Positions 52,042 through 61,390 of a DNA stretch of 64,000 nucleotides are shown one piece after another. The position numbers and the translations under genes were made by a program. Source of the stretch: Dehalococcoidia bacterium. GTDB taxonomy: Bacteria; Chloroflexota; Dehalococcoidia; CAUJGQ01. The notes below the pieces were generated by a model. That model saw nothing but the letters and a program-made list of their open reading frames with translations. It did not search any database and was not told the DNA's origin. The stretch is from contig DATGEL010000044.1 in assembly GCA_035310145.1 (NCBI GenBank), positions 1 through 64,000 of the forward strand. The letters run 5' to 3'. How positions within the stretch are numbered: the first letter of the stretch is position 1; each line of letters starts with the position of its first letter.

Positions 52042-53268
52042 CTATGGTTCCTCCAGCGGGCGCTGATCGTTCTGCACCCGGCCGGCATCGACCGGCGTGC
52101 GATCGGCGATCCAGCGCTGCGCCGCGTCGCGCTCGTCGTCGGGGCGGTTCATCGCGAAGGCGGCGAGCAGCCGCGTTCCCGCCAGCCACCAGGCGCTGAA
52201 GCTGCTCGTGGTCACATCGCCGCGATACACGACCCGCTCGGCGTCCGCCGTGTCGCCCCACAGCTCGTAGGAGAGGTCGAAATCGTCGGAGAAGAAGTAG
52301 GGAACGTGCACAAAGGGCACGCGCTCGCCCAGCAAGAGGCGCGCTGCATGCTTACCCTGCTCGACGGCGTTGTCCCAGTGCTCGACGCGCCGCGTCTTCT
52401 CGAAGAGCACATCGCGGTAGTGGGCCACGTCGCCGGCGGCGTAGACGCCGGGCACGTTCGTCTCAAGATATTCGTTGACGACGATGCCGTTGTCGAGGAC
52501 GAGGCCGCTCTGTTCGAACAGCCCGGTGACTGGGCGCACGCCGATCCCCGCCACCACCAGGTCCGCGGGCAGGCGGCGGCCGCTCGCGGTGATCGCGACT
52601 GCCTGGCGCTCGCCCTGGCCAGGCTCAAAGGCCGTGACGCGTTCGCCGGCGGCCAGTGTGACGCCGCGCTCCCGGTAATACCGCTGGAAGAAGGCCGACA
52701 TCTCGGGCGTGAAGAAGCGCGCCCAGACGCGCTGCTCGGGAAAGGCGAGGGTGGTCGCCACGCCCTGCTGCGCGAGCACCGCGGCCACTTCCATGCCGAT
52801 GAAGCCGCCGCCGATCACCAGCGCCTGGCGGACAGCCGGAATACGTGCCTTGATGCTCCGAGAATCGTCGAGCGAGCGCAGATAGTGGATGTTCGCCTGC
52901 TCTGCACCCGGCACGTTGAACGTGCGAGGCTGGGCGCCGGTGGCGATCAGCAGCGACTCGAAGCCGATCGCCTCGCCGCCGCTCGTGTGCAGCCGCTTCG
53001 CGCCGAGGTCGATGCCGATCACCGTGGCCCCGATCCGCAGCTCGATGCCGTGCTCGCGATAGAAGGCGGCGTCGCTGATGAAGACGCTCGCCTCCGTGTC
53101 CTTGCCGGCAAGAAAGCCCTTGGAGAGCGGCGGGCGCTCGTAGGGCAGCGCCGAATCGGCAGAGACGATCGCCAGGTCGCCCGCCGCAAGGCCGCGCTCG
53201 GCCATCGCCTGCGCCGCGTAGCCGGCGACCATGCCGCCGCCGAGAATCAGGTACCGGAAGCTGGGCAC
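52042..53268 (-). CDS. FAD-dependent NAD(P)H oxidoreductase, ferredoxin-reductase type
   Basis: The GTG at 53268 (GGAGGGAGAT upstream) gives 408 residues. The FAD motif YLILGGGMVAGYAAQAMAERG is at the N-terminus. The NAD(P)-binding motif ALVIGGGFIGMEVAAVLAQQG is in the middle, followed by GVYAAGDVAHYRD, the second FAD motif. SDDFDLSYELWG near the C-terminus matches BphA4/rubredoxin-reductase-like enzymes. It could pass electrons to a ferredoxin serving the P450 elsewhere in the window; this is speculative. It follows the TIGR03084-like gene after 159 bases. Confidence 0.94.
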   Translation of the reverse strand: MPSFRYLILGGGMVAGYAAQAMAERGLAAGDLAIVSADSALPYERPPLSKGFLAGKDTEASVFISDAAFYREHGIELRIGATVIGIDLGAKRLHTSGGEAIGFESLLIATGAQPRTFNVPGAEQANIHYLRSLDDSRSIKARIPAVRQALVIGGGFIGMEVAAVLAQQGVATTLAFPEQRVWARFFTPEMSAFFQRYYRERGVTLAAGERVTAFEPGQGERQAVAITASGRRLPADLVVAGIGVRPVTGLFEQSGLVLDNGIVVNEYLETNVPGVYAAGDVAHYRDVLFEKTRRVEHWDNAVEQGKHAARLLLGERVPFVHVPYFFSDDFDLSYELWGDTADAERVVYRGDVTTSSFSAWWLAGTRLLAAFAMNRPDDERDAAQRWIADRTPVDAGRVQNDQRPLEEP

Positions 53269-53427
53269 ATCTCCCTCCAGCGCGGCCTGCGCTCATGCCC
53301 GATACGAGCGTGCGCCCGCCGCGGATGCACAACAGCACGGGCTGCCGCGGGATGGGATAGCCCGAAGGAGGGAGAAACGACGGAATCTTGCTGTTTGGCG
53401 CGGACCGATGCAGCGGCCGCACGGTGG

Positions 53428-54210
53428 CTATGTTGCGTCTCCGATCCGCTTTTTCGGCGGGCGGCCGCGGCCGGGCGGGCCGGCAAAGGCCTGGGCCACG
53501 CGCAGGAACTCGGCAGCCGCTTCGCCCTCCGTCTTGAGGTCCGCGTCGCGCCAGTGCAGCCGCTGGGTGACGACGCGGCAAAAATCGCCGGCGGGGCCGG
53601 AGACGCGGTCGCGCGCGTCCGCCCGTCCCCACGTCCAGGCGGCGCCGGACGGGGCGGTCAGCTCCAGGTAGAGCGGCGTGGACGGCGGCTCAAGGCCGCG
53701 GGTGCGGTAGGCGAACTCCCGCGTCACGTAGCCGAGGTGCGCGACGTGCTTCAGCCGGTCGGTGTCCACCGGCGCCACGCCTGCGGCGTCGTGGATGTCG
53801 AGTCCGTGCGACCAGGCCTCCATCAGCCGCGCCGTGGCGAAGCTGCGGGCGCTCATCGCCGGTCCAGCCCAGGGCAGCCGCTCCTTGGGGTCGAGCGGCA
53901 GCAGCGCCGCGGCCAGCTTCTCGCGAGCATCGCGCCAGTAGGCGAGCAACTGCGCCGTGCTCCAGCCGCGCATCTCCGCCTGGCCCGCGCTCAGTGCGTC
54001 GTCGCGGCGGGCGCCGGCGCGCACCGCGAACTCGCGCGTCTCGATCACCCGCGCGGCGCTCTCGTCGAACTCGGCCAGGTGCGCCACGCAGTCGCGCAGC
54101 AGCCAGCCCTCGGCCGGACTCGGCGTCTCCCAGCGCTCGGTGGAGAGGCCGGCGACGATCGCATCCAGCACCGCCTGCTCGGCGACGAGGTCATTGACGA
54201 GGTCACGCAT
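53428..54210 (-). CDS. TIGR03084-type maleylpyruvate isomerase/DinB-like metal-binding protein
   Basis: The product has 260 residues. The N-terminal DinB-like four-helix domain (VNDLVAEQAVLDAIVAGLSTERWETPSPAEGWLLRDCVAHLAEFDE) has the metal His in VAHLAEF. SARSFATARLMEAWSHGLDIHDAAGV supplies further His ligands, and a C-terminal small domain follows. Members of this superfamily use mycothiol or bacillithiol in Actinobacteria. In Chloroflexota the thiol partner and reaction are unknown. It is divergent from the dehalogenase pair. Confidence 0.88.
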   Translation of the reverse strand: MRDLVNDLVAEQAVLDAIVAGLSTERWETPSPAEGWLLRDCVAHLAEFDESAARVIETREFAVRAGARRDDALSAGQAEMRGWSTAQLLAYWRDAREKLAAALLPLDPKERLPWAGPAMSARSFATARLMEAWSHGLDIHDAAGVAPVDTDRLKHVAHLGYVTREFAYRTRGLEPPSTPLYLELTAPSGAAWTWGRADARDRVSGPAGDFCRVVTQRLHWRDADLKTEGEAAAEFLRVAQAFAGPPGRGRPPKKRIGDAT

Positions 54211-54296
54211 GGCCGTCTCGCTCCGCGGGCCGTTTCCGCTATGATACCGCCGGTGCGCCGGGCCGTAGCCGGGCCGGCCGCTCAGCGAGGCGAACG

Positions 54297-55217
54297 ATGC
54301 TCCGAGCGAAGCCCGACTGGCTCGCGCCGCTCTTTCCCTGGGAACAGCAGGCGCTCGCTGTCAACGGCCGCACGATGGCGTATATCGACGAGGGCGACCG
54401 GGACGGCCGGCCGGTCCTGCTGCTCTCCGGCAACCCCACCTGGGGCTTTCTCTACCGCGACTTCATCGGCCCGCTCACGGCGGCGGGCTACCGGGCGATC
54501 GCGCCGGATTGGATCGGCGCCGGCTACTCCGACCATCCGCGCATCGACGCGCAACTCACGCTGGCGCACCACATCGCCGACCTCGTCTCGCTGATCGACC
54601 AACTCGCGCTGCGCGGCTTCGTGATCGTCGGGCAGGACTGGGGCGGGCCGCAAGGCGTGGGCGCGGCGCTGCAACGGGTCGAGCGGCTGGGCGGGCTGGT
54701 GCTGATGTCCACCTGGCTGTTCAACGGCTATGTCGGCCGCTTTCACCAGTCGCCGCGGCCGTGGACCACCTGGCACGCGCCGCTGATCGGGCAGCTTTTC
54801 ATGAAGCGTGAAAAGCTGCTCTCGCAGCACGGCCCCTCCGCGATCTCGAAGCGCGGCATGAGCGGGCTTGAGGCCCGCGCCTATCATCACGTCTTCGACG
54901 AGCCGGAGTCGGACGCCGTGGTGCTCACCTGGCCGCGCACGATTCCGTTGCGCGAGGGCGACCGCGGCTACGCCGACATGGCCGCGATCGAGCGCCGCCT
55001 GCCGGAGCTGCGCGACGTGCCAACGCTGCTGCTTTGGGGCCGGCAGGACAGCGTCTTCGGCGAGCGCTACGCCAACCGGCTCAAAGAGCTGCTGCCCAAC
55101 GCCGAGGGGCCGCAGGCGATCGAGAACGCCGACCACTTCATGCAGGACGACGCCGGGCCGGAGATCGCCGGCCGCATCGTCGAGTTCCTGGATCGGCGGC
55201 TGGGAGCGAGGCCGTGA
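54297..55217 (+). CDS. Haloalkane dehalogenase-like alpha/beta hydrolase, first of tandem pair
   Basis: The product has 306 residues, with GCGAGGCGAACG before the ATG. The nucleophile Asp114 and the halide-binding Trp115 lie in IVGQDWGGPQG. The oxyanion and halide Asn46 is in LLSGNPTWGFLY, and the catalytic His is in ENADHFMQDD. These features fit the haloalkane dehalogenase family, probably subgroup III. Such enzymes hydrolyse C-halogen bonds to alcohols, though many relatives have other substrates. The second dehalogenase gene starts inside its stop codon. Confidence 0.9.
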   Translation: MLRAKPDWLAPLFPWEQQALAVNGRTMAYIDEGDRDGRPVLLLSGNPTWGFLYRDFIGPLTAAGYRAIAPDWIGAGYSDHPRIDAQLTLAHHIADLVSLIDQLALRGFVIVGQDWGGPQGVGAALQRVERLGGLVLMSTWLFNGYVGRFHQSPRPWTTWHAPLIGQLFMKREKLLSQHGPSAISKRGMSGLEARAYHHVFDEPESDAVVLTWPRTIPLREGDRGYADMAAIERRLPELRDVPTLLLWGRQDSVFGERYANRLKELLPNAEGPQAIENADHFMQDDAGPEIAGRIVEFLDRRLGARP

Positions 55218-56470
55218 ACTTCAGCCAGCCGGCCGCGGAAGAGCTTTCCTTCCTGCGCCCCGACCCCCTGCTCTGGGAGCAGGAGCTGGACGTGCGGCCC
55301 GATGTAGCCGAGGCAATCGAGCGGGCGGCGGGCATTCGCGCCGGCCGCGTCTACTGGCGCTCGGCGCATGACCACCTGTACGCGTTGGAGCTGGCCGACC
55401 TGGGCCGCGGCCGCCCCTCGATGGCCACGGTGCTGGGCCACTGGGACCGCTTCGAGCCGCGCCCGCCCGAGCACGAGATCACGGCCGATCTGCTCGACTT
55501 TTCGCTTTGGATTGCCGCAATCAGCGGCAGCATCCGGCCGGAGGACGTGGCGCAGGTGGCCAGCTTCGCCCGCGTGCAGACGAGCTGGCCGGAGGGCTCA
55601 GTTCTGCGCACGCCGGAGGAGCGCTTCGCCGCCCTGCCCGACTTTCCCTATGAGCCGCGCTACGTTGAGATCGAGGGGCTGCGCATGGCCTACGTCGAGA
55701 CGGGCGCCGGCGATCCGATCCTCTGCCTGCACGGCGAGCCGACCTGGAGTTTCCTCTACCGGCGCATGCTTCCCACGCTCGCCAGTGCCGGCCGCGTGAT
55801 CGCGCCCGACCTGGTCGGCTTCGGCCGCTCCGACAAGCCGGTGGCCGACTACGCCTACTCGTACAAAGCGCACGTGCGCTGGCTGCGGCAGTTCGTGGAG
55901 GCGCTGGACCTGCAACGCATCACGCTCGTCTGCCAGGACTGGGGCGGGCTGCTCGGCCTGCGGCTTTTGGCGCAGCAGCCGCAGCGGTTCGCGCGGCTGG
56001 TGGCGATGAATACGGGCATCCCCGACGGCGGCGATTCCGGCGAGCCGTTCCTGCGCTGGCGCCGCTTCGCCCAGCAGCAGCGCGAGCTGGACGTGCCGGC
56101 GATGCTGCGCCGCGCCGTGCGCTCCCGCCAGCTTTCCGACGCCGAGGCCGCAGCCTACGGCGCACCGTTTCCGAGCGCCGCCTACCAGACCGGCGCCCTC
56201 GTCTTTCCTCGCCTGGTGCCCACACGGCCGGACCACCCCGGCGCCTACGACAACCGCGTGGCGATCGAAAGCCTGAAGACGCTCGAACTGCCCGTGCTGC
56301 TGCCCTGGGCCGACGGCGACCCGATCACCGGCCACTGGGAGCCACACCTGCGCGCCATCTTCAAGCACGTCGCGCCACCGCTGGTAATCCAGGGCGCCGG
56401 CCACTTCCTGCAAGAAGATAAGGGCGAGGAGATCGCCACACAGATCGTGCAGTGGATGGCGAAGACCTGA
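55214..56470 (+). CDS. Haloalkane dehalogenase-like hydrolase with extra N-terminal domain
   Basis: The GTG at 55214 overlaps the previous stop (GTGA) and has GGGAGCGAGGCC upstream; 418 residues, about 110-120 more than the family. Residues 1-128 (NFSQPAAEELSFLRPDPLLWEQELDVRPDV..., DLLDFSLWIAAISGSIRPEDVAQV) form an unrecognised, helix-rich extra domain. The true dehalogenase starts near residue 130 with LRTPEERFAALPDFPYEPRYVEIEG, the normal N-terminus of family I enzymes. The nucleophile is Asp242 with Trp243 (VCQDWGGLLG), HGEPTWSFLY supplies the second halide site (DhlA-like), and GHFLQED has the catalytic His. It is translationally coupled to its neighbour, so the two may act together. Confidence 0.92.
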   Translation: MNFSQPAAEELSFLRPDPLLWEQELDVRPDVAEAIERAAGIRAGRVYWRSAHDHLYALELADLGRGRPSMATVLGHWDRFEPRPPEHEITADLLDFSLWIAAISGSIRPEDVAQVASFARVQTSWPEGSVLRTPEERFAALPDFPYEPRYVEIEGLRMAYVETGAGDPILCLHGEPTWSFLYRRMLPTLASAGRVIAPDLVGFGRSDKPVADYAYSYKAHVRWLRQFVEALDLQRITLVCQDWGGLLGLRLLAQQPQRFARLVAMNTGIPDGGDSGEPFLRWRRFAQQQRELDVPAMLRRAVRSRQLSDAEAAAYGAPFPSAAYQTGALVFPRLVPTRPDHPGAYDNRVAIESLKTLELPVLLPWADGDPITGHWEPHLRAIFKHVAPPLVIQGAGHFLQEDKGEEIATQIVQWMAKT

Positions 56471-56495
56471 AGCGGCGCGGTTCGCCGGCGCTTGC

Positions 56496-57287
56496 TCAGG
56501 GCAGCTCGGTCCAGCGCGGCGGGCGCTTCTCGGCGAAGGCGGTCATTCCTTCAAGCGCCTCGGGGCTGGCGAACATGCGCGGGTTTAGCTCCGCCGCCAG
56601 CTCAAAGCCCGCATCCAGCGAGAGCGCGGGCACGTCGCGCACCAGTTGCTTGCAGAGCGCGAGCGCCTGCGGCCCGCCCTGCAGCAGCATGCCGGTGTAG
56701 CGCTCGACCGCCGCATCCAGCAGATCGGCGCTGGTCACGGCGTTGAGCATGCCCAGGCGCACCGCTTCAGCCGCGGGAATGTTTTCCCCGGTGAGCACGT
56801 ACTCCATGCCCCTGGTCAGGCCGATCTTGCGCAGCGCCAGCACGGAGATGACCGCCGGAACAAGCCCCAGCCGCACCTCGCTGAAGCCGAAGGTCGCCGC
56901 CTCGCTGGCCACCGTGATGTCGCAGGCGCAGACCAGGCCGATGCCGCCCGCCCGCGCGTGGCCGTTGATCCGCCCCACCACTGGCTTGGGCGAGAACCAG
57001 ATCGACTTGAAGATGCCGATCAGCCGCTGGGCGCTGGCCACCATCGCCGCGCTGTCGCCGGCGGCGTTCGCCTCGCGCTGCTCCTTCAGGTCGGCGCCGG
57101 CGCAGAAGGTGTTGCCCGTGCCGGTGAGCACGATCACGCGCACGCGCGCATCGGCCAGCGCGGCGTCGAGCTGTTCGCGCAGGCCCTCCACCAGCACCCG
57201 CGAGAGCGCGTTGCGGTTCGCTGGCGAGTCCAGCGTAATCGTGCCGACGCCGCCGGCGACGTCGAGTCGTACAGGGGTTTCACTCAC
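56496..57287 (-). CDS. Enoyl-CoA hydratase/isomerase family protein
   Basis: The GTG at 57287 (GGAGGCTCACG upstream) gives 263 residues. Crotonase marks are VRVIVLTGTGNTFCAGADLKEQ (oxyanion loop), GHARAGGIGLVCACDITVASEAATFGFSEVRLGLVPAVIS (second oxyanion site; Glu in SEVRLGLVPA is the catalytic-type acid) and GLTRGMEYVLTGENIPAAEAVRLGML. It probably takes part in fatty-acid or aromatic beta-oxidation. The exact reaction (hydratase, isomerase or methylglutaconyl-type) is open. No partner beta-oxidation gene is adjacent. Confidence 0.94.
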   Translation of the reverse strand: MSETPVRLDVAGGVGTITLDSPANRNALSRVLVEGLREQLDAALADARVRVIVLTGTGNTFCAGADLKEQREANAAGDSAAMVASAQRLIGIFKSIWFSPKPVVGRINGHARAGGIGLVCACDITVASEAATFGFSEVRLGLVPAVISVLALRKIGLTRGMEYVLTGENIPAAEAVRLGMLNAVTSADLLDAAVERYTGMLLQGGPQALALCKQLVRDVPALSLDAGFELAAELNPRMFASPEALEGMTAFAEKRPPRWTELP

Positions 57288-57485
57288 CGTGAGCCTCCGT
57301 AATCGGATCGTGGCGTCTGCCGACAGCGTACCCGGGGCAAGGATGAACCGTATTCAGCCGCTCCCAATCCATGAGCATGGTAGACGCTCCCATTTTTGAC
57401 CCGCGGAGCCGGACGGGTTGATAAAGCCCGGCCAAGCGCCCGCCGGGTAACCCGACGCCCTTCGGGATCTCCCGACGCCCGATCG

Positions 57486-57515
57486 CCCCTTTCCCCTAGT
57501 ATTGGGGGAAAGGGG
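57486..57515. repeat. Palindromic CCCTAGTATTGGGG repeat, copy 2, 11-bp stem
   Basis: CCCCTTTCCCC (57486-57496) pairs perfectly with GGGGAAAGGGG (57505-57515) around TAGTATTG. It contains the TAG stop of the LLM oxidoreductase on the minus strand and its last codons. It would also act as a 3' hairpin for that mRNA. Confidence 0.75.
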
Positions 57516-58527
57516 ACGGGGGATAGGGGGCCAGCGGCGGCAGCACGGCCTCGCCGAGTGTGCGCAGCAAGGCGGCGCGGTCGCGCACGAAGCCGGTGAA
57601 GAGCACGTTTGGCACGCCGGCCTCGGCTACGGCCCGCAACTTTGCCACGCACGCCTCCGCTGGGCCGACCACGGCGAAGCGCTCCGCCAGGTAGCGCAGC
57701 AACACCGGATCTTGCATCAGCTCGGCGTTGGCGCCGGCCGCCTGTTCGTGCTGCGCCGGCTGGTAGCCGCGCTGCACGCGCAGGATCGCCTCCGCCAGCT
57801 CGGCCGGCACCTGCTTGCCTTCGAGCGTGAAGCGGAAGACGTGGTGGGCGCAGGAGGCCAGCTCCATGCGGATCGCGTCGATGCCCGCCTCTACGTCGTC
57901 GGTGATGTTCACGCGCGCGAAGGCCCAGAGGTCGAGGTCCGCCAGCCGGCGCCCCGCCCGCGCCGCGCCGGCGGCCAGGTGCGCCAGCGCCTCGCGCAGC
58001 AATGCCGGCTGCAGGCCCACGCCGATGATCACACCGTCGGCGACTTCACCCGCCAGCTCCAGCGTGCGCGGTCCTTCCGCGGCGAGGTACAGCGGCACCG
58101 CCCGTTGCGGCCAGCCGAGGTGCACACCTTTGCCCCGGTACTCCGTATCCTGCCGGCGCAGCAACGCGCGTACCGTCTGCAGGTATTCGCGCAGGCGGGT
58201 TAGCGACACCGGCCGCTCCCCCAGGTTCAGCACGGCGCTGTCGCCGGTGCCGATGCCGCAGAAGGCGCGTCCGCCGCTGATCTCGTCAAGGGTGGCGACG
58301 GCCGAAGCGGTCACCGCAGGATGGCGCGTGATCGGGTTGGTGACCGCCGGACCGATGCGGATGCGGCTCGTGGCCGCGGCGCAGAGCGCGGCCGTGCCGT
58401 ACAGCTCGCGGAAGACCGACTGGCTGTCGGCCACGCCCAGCCAGTGGAAGCCGGCTGCTTCGGCCCGCTTCGCGTCCTCAACGGCCTCGCCCGCCGTATG
58501 CGGCAACGCGATCACGCCGAACTGCAT
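57496..58527 (-). CDS. LLM-class (F420/FMN) oxidoreductase
   Basis: The ATG at 58527 (GGAGG seven bases upstream) gives 343 residues. The bacterial luciferase-like barrel has MQFGVIALPHTAGEAVEDAKRAEAAGFHWLGVADSQSVFRELYGTAALCAAATSRIRIGPAVTNPITRHPAVTASAVATLDEISGGRAFCGIGTGDS, the pattern of F420-dependent members (methylenetetrahydromethanopterin-reductase-like). The nearby cofG-cofH pair shows that F420 is made. The substrate is unknown. The final residues PPSPFPQY are written by the dispersed palindromic repeat, so the native C-terminus may have been replaced. Confidence 0.93.
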   Translation of the reverse strand: MQFGVIALPHTAGEAVEDAKRAEAAGFHWLGVADSQSVFRELYGTAALCAAATSRIRIGPAVTNPITRHPAVTASAVATLDEISGGRAFCGIGTGDSAVLNLGERPVSLTRLREYLQTVRALLRRQDTEYRGKGVHLGWPQRAVPLYLAAEGPRTLELAGEVADGVIIGVGLQPALLREALAHLAAGAARAGRRLADLDLWAFARVNITDDVEAGIDAIRMELASCAHHVFRFTLEGKQVPAELAEAILRVQRGYQPAQHEQAAGANAELMQDPVLLRYLAERFAVVGPAEACVAKLRAVAEAGVPNVLFTGFVRDRAALLRTLGEAVLPPLAPYPPSPFPQY

Positions 58528-58638
58528 GCCGGAGCCTCCGTGTACGATCACGAGAAGTGGTGGCGACGAGGACCGGGCGGAATTTGCACGGCCGGCGGCT
58601 CGCGCGCCGTTTCATCCGTTTCAGCCGGTTCAGCCGTT

Positions 58639-58887
58639 TCACACCGCGCGCGGGGACGAAGAGAGCCGCGGGCCGCTCATCGTCGCCCGTGCCGGATCCC
58701 AGGCGAGCGCCAGCCAGGCGAGCGTGCGGCGCGCGCGGCGACGCAGGCGGCGGCCGCGCAGCGTGCTCATCGGTGTGAGGCCGCTATGGCGGTTGTGGCC
58801 GTCGTAGCCCTCGCGCTGCCAATCGCGGTGCTGGCCACGCAGGCTGTGCGTGCGCTCGTCGGCGGTCAGGGGTTCCATTGCCGTCAT
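58639..58887 (-). CDS. Small basic protein of 82 residues
   Basis: The ATG at 58887 has AAGGAGC about nine bases before it. The product MTAMEPLTADERTHSLRGQH and onward is rich in Arg and Trp, with an amphipathic C-terminal stretch (RRLRRRARRTLAWLALAWDPARA). No family was recognised. The good ribosome site and position between two genes favour a real small gene, perhaps nucleic-acid or membrane associated. Confidence 0.45.
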   Translation of the reverse strand: MTAMEPLTADERTHSLRGQHRDWQREGYDGHNRHSGLTPMSTLRGRRLRRRARRTLAWLALAWDPARATMSGPRLSSSPRAV

Positions 58888-59084
58888 CGCCGGCGCTCCT
58901 TCCGCTGAGGCTGTGGGCCTGCCTTCACCAGAAGTTCCCGTGGCGGAAGCGAAGTGCGACAACCGGGGCGCGACCATTTCGCTGCAAGCCTGCACGACCG
59001 CGGCACAAGCGTCAATCTCTCTAACGCCGCCGCGTCCGTGGCGTTACCATGGCGGCGGGACGATCGCTGCGAGGAGCTGGGACA

Positions 59085-59621
59085 GTGACGGCAGACGGGC
59101 GCATCTTCCAGCTCAACGTCTCGCGCGGGGGCGTGCCGAAACATCCCGTGACCGAGGCGCACGTCGATGCCGGCGGCATGGAGGGCGACCGCCAGGCCGA
59201 CCGCCGCATCCACGGCGGGCTGCAGCGCGCCCTTTGCCTGTTCGCCGTCGAGCAGCTCGCGACGCTGCGGGCGGAGGGCCATCCAATCGCGCCCGGCTGC
59301 ACCGGCGAGAACATCACCACGGAAGGCCTCGACTGGCGACGCGTGGTGCCCGGTGTGCGCCTGCGGCTGGGCGCCGAGGCGCTGATCGAAATCACGAGCT
59401 ACACCACACCCTGCTGGAAGAACGCGCGCTGGTTCCGCGACGGCAATCCCAATCGCATGAGCCAGGACGACCACCCCGGCGAAAGCCGCGTCTACGCCCG
59501 CGTGCTGCAGCCCGGCCTGCTGCGCACCGGCGAACCGATCGAGCTGATTGAGGAGACAGCGGCGCGGCGCGTGCGCCGCCAGCAGCCCCGAACCTTCCGC
59601 TGGCCGCGCGACTTCGCCTGA
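59085..59621 (+). CDS. MOSC domain protein
   Basis: The GTG at 59085 has GGAG about eight bases upstream; the ATG at 59049 lacks one. It has 178 residues. MOSC blocks are FQLNVSRGGVPKHPVTEAHVDAGGMEGDRQADRRIHGGLQRALCLF, PGCTGENITTEGLDW and the conserved Cys region SYTTPCWKNARWF. MOSC domains carry sulfur or molybdenum cofactor-linked chemistry as in YiiM, which reduces N-hydroxylated compounds. It is a single gene without moco genes next to it. Confidence 0.92.
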   Translation: MTADGRIFQLNVSRGGVPKHPVTEAHVDAGGMEGDRQADRRIHGGLQRALCLFAVEQLATLRAEGHPIAPGCTGENITTEGLDWRRVVPGVRLRLGAEALIEITSYTTPCWKNARWFRDGNPNRMSQDDHPGESRVYARVLQPGLLRTGEPIELIEETAARRVRRQQPRTFRWPRDFA

Positions 59622-59745
59622 GCACGGCCCGCGGTCACGGTTCGGCCGGTGCAGCAGTTCCGTGTCAGCGATATACTCCCTCCACGGCGCGGCGGGCACG
59701 GCGGGCAATCGAGCCGTGCTGCCGGCGGCGGTCGATGGGGGAACG

Positions 59746-60954
59746 ATGAGCAGCGCGGACGCTCCAGGCTCGACTATCGAACCGCACGATGTGGCTCTCG
59801 CCGAAGACGCGGCCGCGGCGCTGCGCCGCGCAAGCGAGGCGGAGTTCCGCTATCTCTTCATCAATCACCCGCACCCGATGTGGATCTACGACCTCAAAAC
59901 GCTCGCCTTTCTCGAGGTGAACGACGCGGCAGTCGAGCACTATGGCTACAGCCGCGAGGAGTTCCTGCACCTGCGCATCAGCGACATCCGCCCGCGGGAG
60001 GACGTGACCGCGCTGCGCCGGCACATGGCGTCGCAGCGGCCAGGGCTACAGAAGTCGGGCCACTGGCGCCACCGGCGCAAAGACGGGCGGCTGATCGACG
60101 TCGAGATCACCTCGCACAGCATTCGCTTCGGCGGCCGCGCCGCGATCGTCGTCTCGGCGCAGGACATCACCGACCGCCTGCGGACCGAGGAAGAGATCCG
60201 CCGGCTCAACGTCGAACTGGAACGGCGCGTCGCGGAGCGCACGGCGCAGCTCGAGGCGGTCAACCGCGAACTGGAGGCGTTCACCTACTCCGTCTCGCAC
60301 GACCTGCGGGCGCCGCTGCGCAGCGTCAACGGCTTCGCGCAGGTGTTACTCGAAGACCACGCCGATGCTCTATCGGATGAAGCGCGGCGCCACCTGCAGC
60401 GCGTGCAGGACGGCGCCCGCCGCATGGGCCAGCTGATCGACGATCTGCTCGCCTTTTCACGCCTGGGGCGGCAGCCGCTCGGCCTGCGCGGCGTCTCGCC
60501 GGCCGCGATCGCCCGGCAGGCGCTGGAGACGCTGGAGGCGGAGCACCGGGGTCGCCACGTAGCGGTCACGATCGACGAGTTGCCCGACTGCCGGGCCGAT
60601 CCGGCGCTGCTGCTCCAGGTGTACGTCAACCTGCTTGCCAACGCGCTCAAGTTCACACGCCCGCGCGACCCTGCCGTGATTCGCGTGGGCGCGCGGGCGG
60701 AGCCGACGGCCGGCGGAACGGAGCGAACCGTGTACTTCGTGCGCGACAACGGCGTGGGCTTCGATCCGCGCTACGCCGACAAGCTGTTCGGCGTCTTCCA
60801 GCGGCTGCACGCGGCCCGCGAGTACGAGGGCACGGGCGTCGGCCTGGCAACGGTGCAGCGCATCGTGCAGCGGCACGGCGGCACGGTCTGGGCCGAGGCG
60901 CAGCCGGAGCAAGGGGCGGCCTTCTTCTTCACCCTGGGAGCGGCGGATGCTTGA
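59746..60954 (+). CDS. PAS-domain histidine kinase
   Basis: The ATG at 59746 (GGGGGAACG upstream) gives 402 residues. A PAS domain at about 35-145 ([41 protein letters not shown]) is followed by a coiled coil ([28 protein letters not shown]). HisKA has the phosphorylated His185 in [17 protein letters not shown]. The HATPase N, G1 and G2 boxes are [21 protein letters not shown] and [13 protein letters not shown]. It is soluble. It resembles bacteriophytochrome-type kinases that pair with short response regulators, and such a regulator overlaps its 3' end by eight bases. Confidence 0.94.
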   Translation: MSSADAPGSTIEPHDVALAEDAAAALRRASEAEFRYLFINHPHPMWIYDLKTLAFLEVNDAAVEHYGYSREEFLHLRISDIRPREDVTALRRHMASQRPGLQKSGHWRHRRKDGRLIDVEITSHSIRFGGRAAIVVSAQDITDRLRTEEEIRRLNVELERRVAERTAQLEAVNRELEAFTYSVSHDLRAPLRSVNGFAQVLLEDHADALSDEARRHLQRVQDGARRMGQLIDDLLAFSRLGRQPLGLRGVSPAAIARQALETLEAEHRGRHVAVTIDELPDCRADPALLLQVYVNLLANALKFTRPRDPAVIRVGARAEPTAGGTERTVYFVRDNGVGFDPRYADKLFGVFQRLHAAREYEGTGVGLATVQRIVQRHGGTVWAEAQPEQGAAFFFTLGAADA

Positions 60955-61390
60955 GCATGAGGTTGAGATCCTGCTGGTGGAAGACAATCCCGACGACGAG
61001 GAGCTGACCCTGCGCGTGCTGCGCAAGCACCACCTCGCCAACCACATCCAGGTCGTGCGCGACGGCGCGGAGGCGCTCGACTTCATCTTCGGCCGCGGCG
61101 CCTTCGCCATGCGCGATGTGCAGAAGGCGCCGCGGGTTGTGCTGCTCGACCTCAAGCTGCCCAAAGTCGACGGCGTCGACGTGCTGCGCCAGATGCGGGC
61201 GGACGAGCGCACGCGCACCTATCCGGTGGTGGTGATGACCTCTTCGAAAGAAGAGCGGGACATCATCGAGACCTACGAGCTCGGCATCAACAGCTACATC
61301 GTCAAGCCGGTGGACTTCGAGCAGTTCGCCGAGGCCGTGCGCCAGGTCGGCTACTACTGGCTGCTGCTCAACCAGCCGCCGATCCAGTGA
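60947..61390 (+). CDS. Single-domain response regulator, Rcp1-like
   Basis: The product has 147 residues and one receiver domain only. The acidic pocket is VEDNPDDEE with the phosphorylated Asp68 in [13 protein letters not shown], the Thr in [11 protein letters not shown] and Lys in [11 protein letters not shown]. It overlaps the end of the kinase gene. Single-domain regulators of this kind relay phosphate or change protein interactions without binding DNA. Confidence 0.93.
   Translation: MLEHEVEILLVEDNPDDEELTLRVLRKHHLANHIQVVRDGAEALDFIFGRGAFAMRDVQKAPRVVLLDLKLPKVDGVDVLRQMRADERTRTYPVVVMTSSKEERDIIETYELGINSYIVKPVDFEQFAEAVRQVGYYWLLLNQPPIQ

Noticed and set aside
51199-54594. A 1131-codon open frame on the plus strand
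   Set aside because: It runs antisense to YceI, SnoaL-like, ferredoxin-reductase and TIGR03084-like genes that have clear motifs and ribosome sites. Its translation is Arg/His/Ala-rich with no domain. It is the mirror frame of GC-rich coding DNA.
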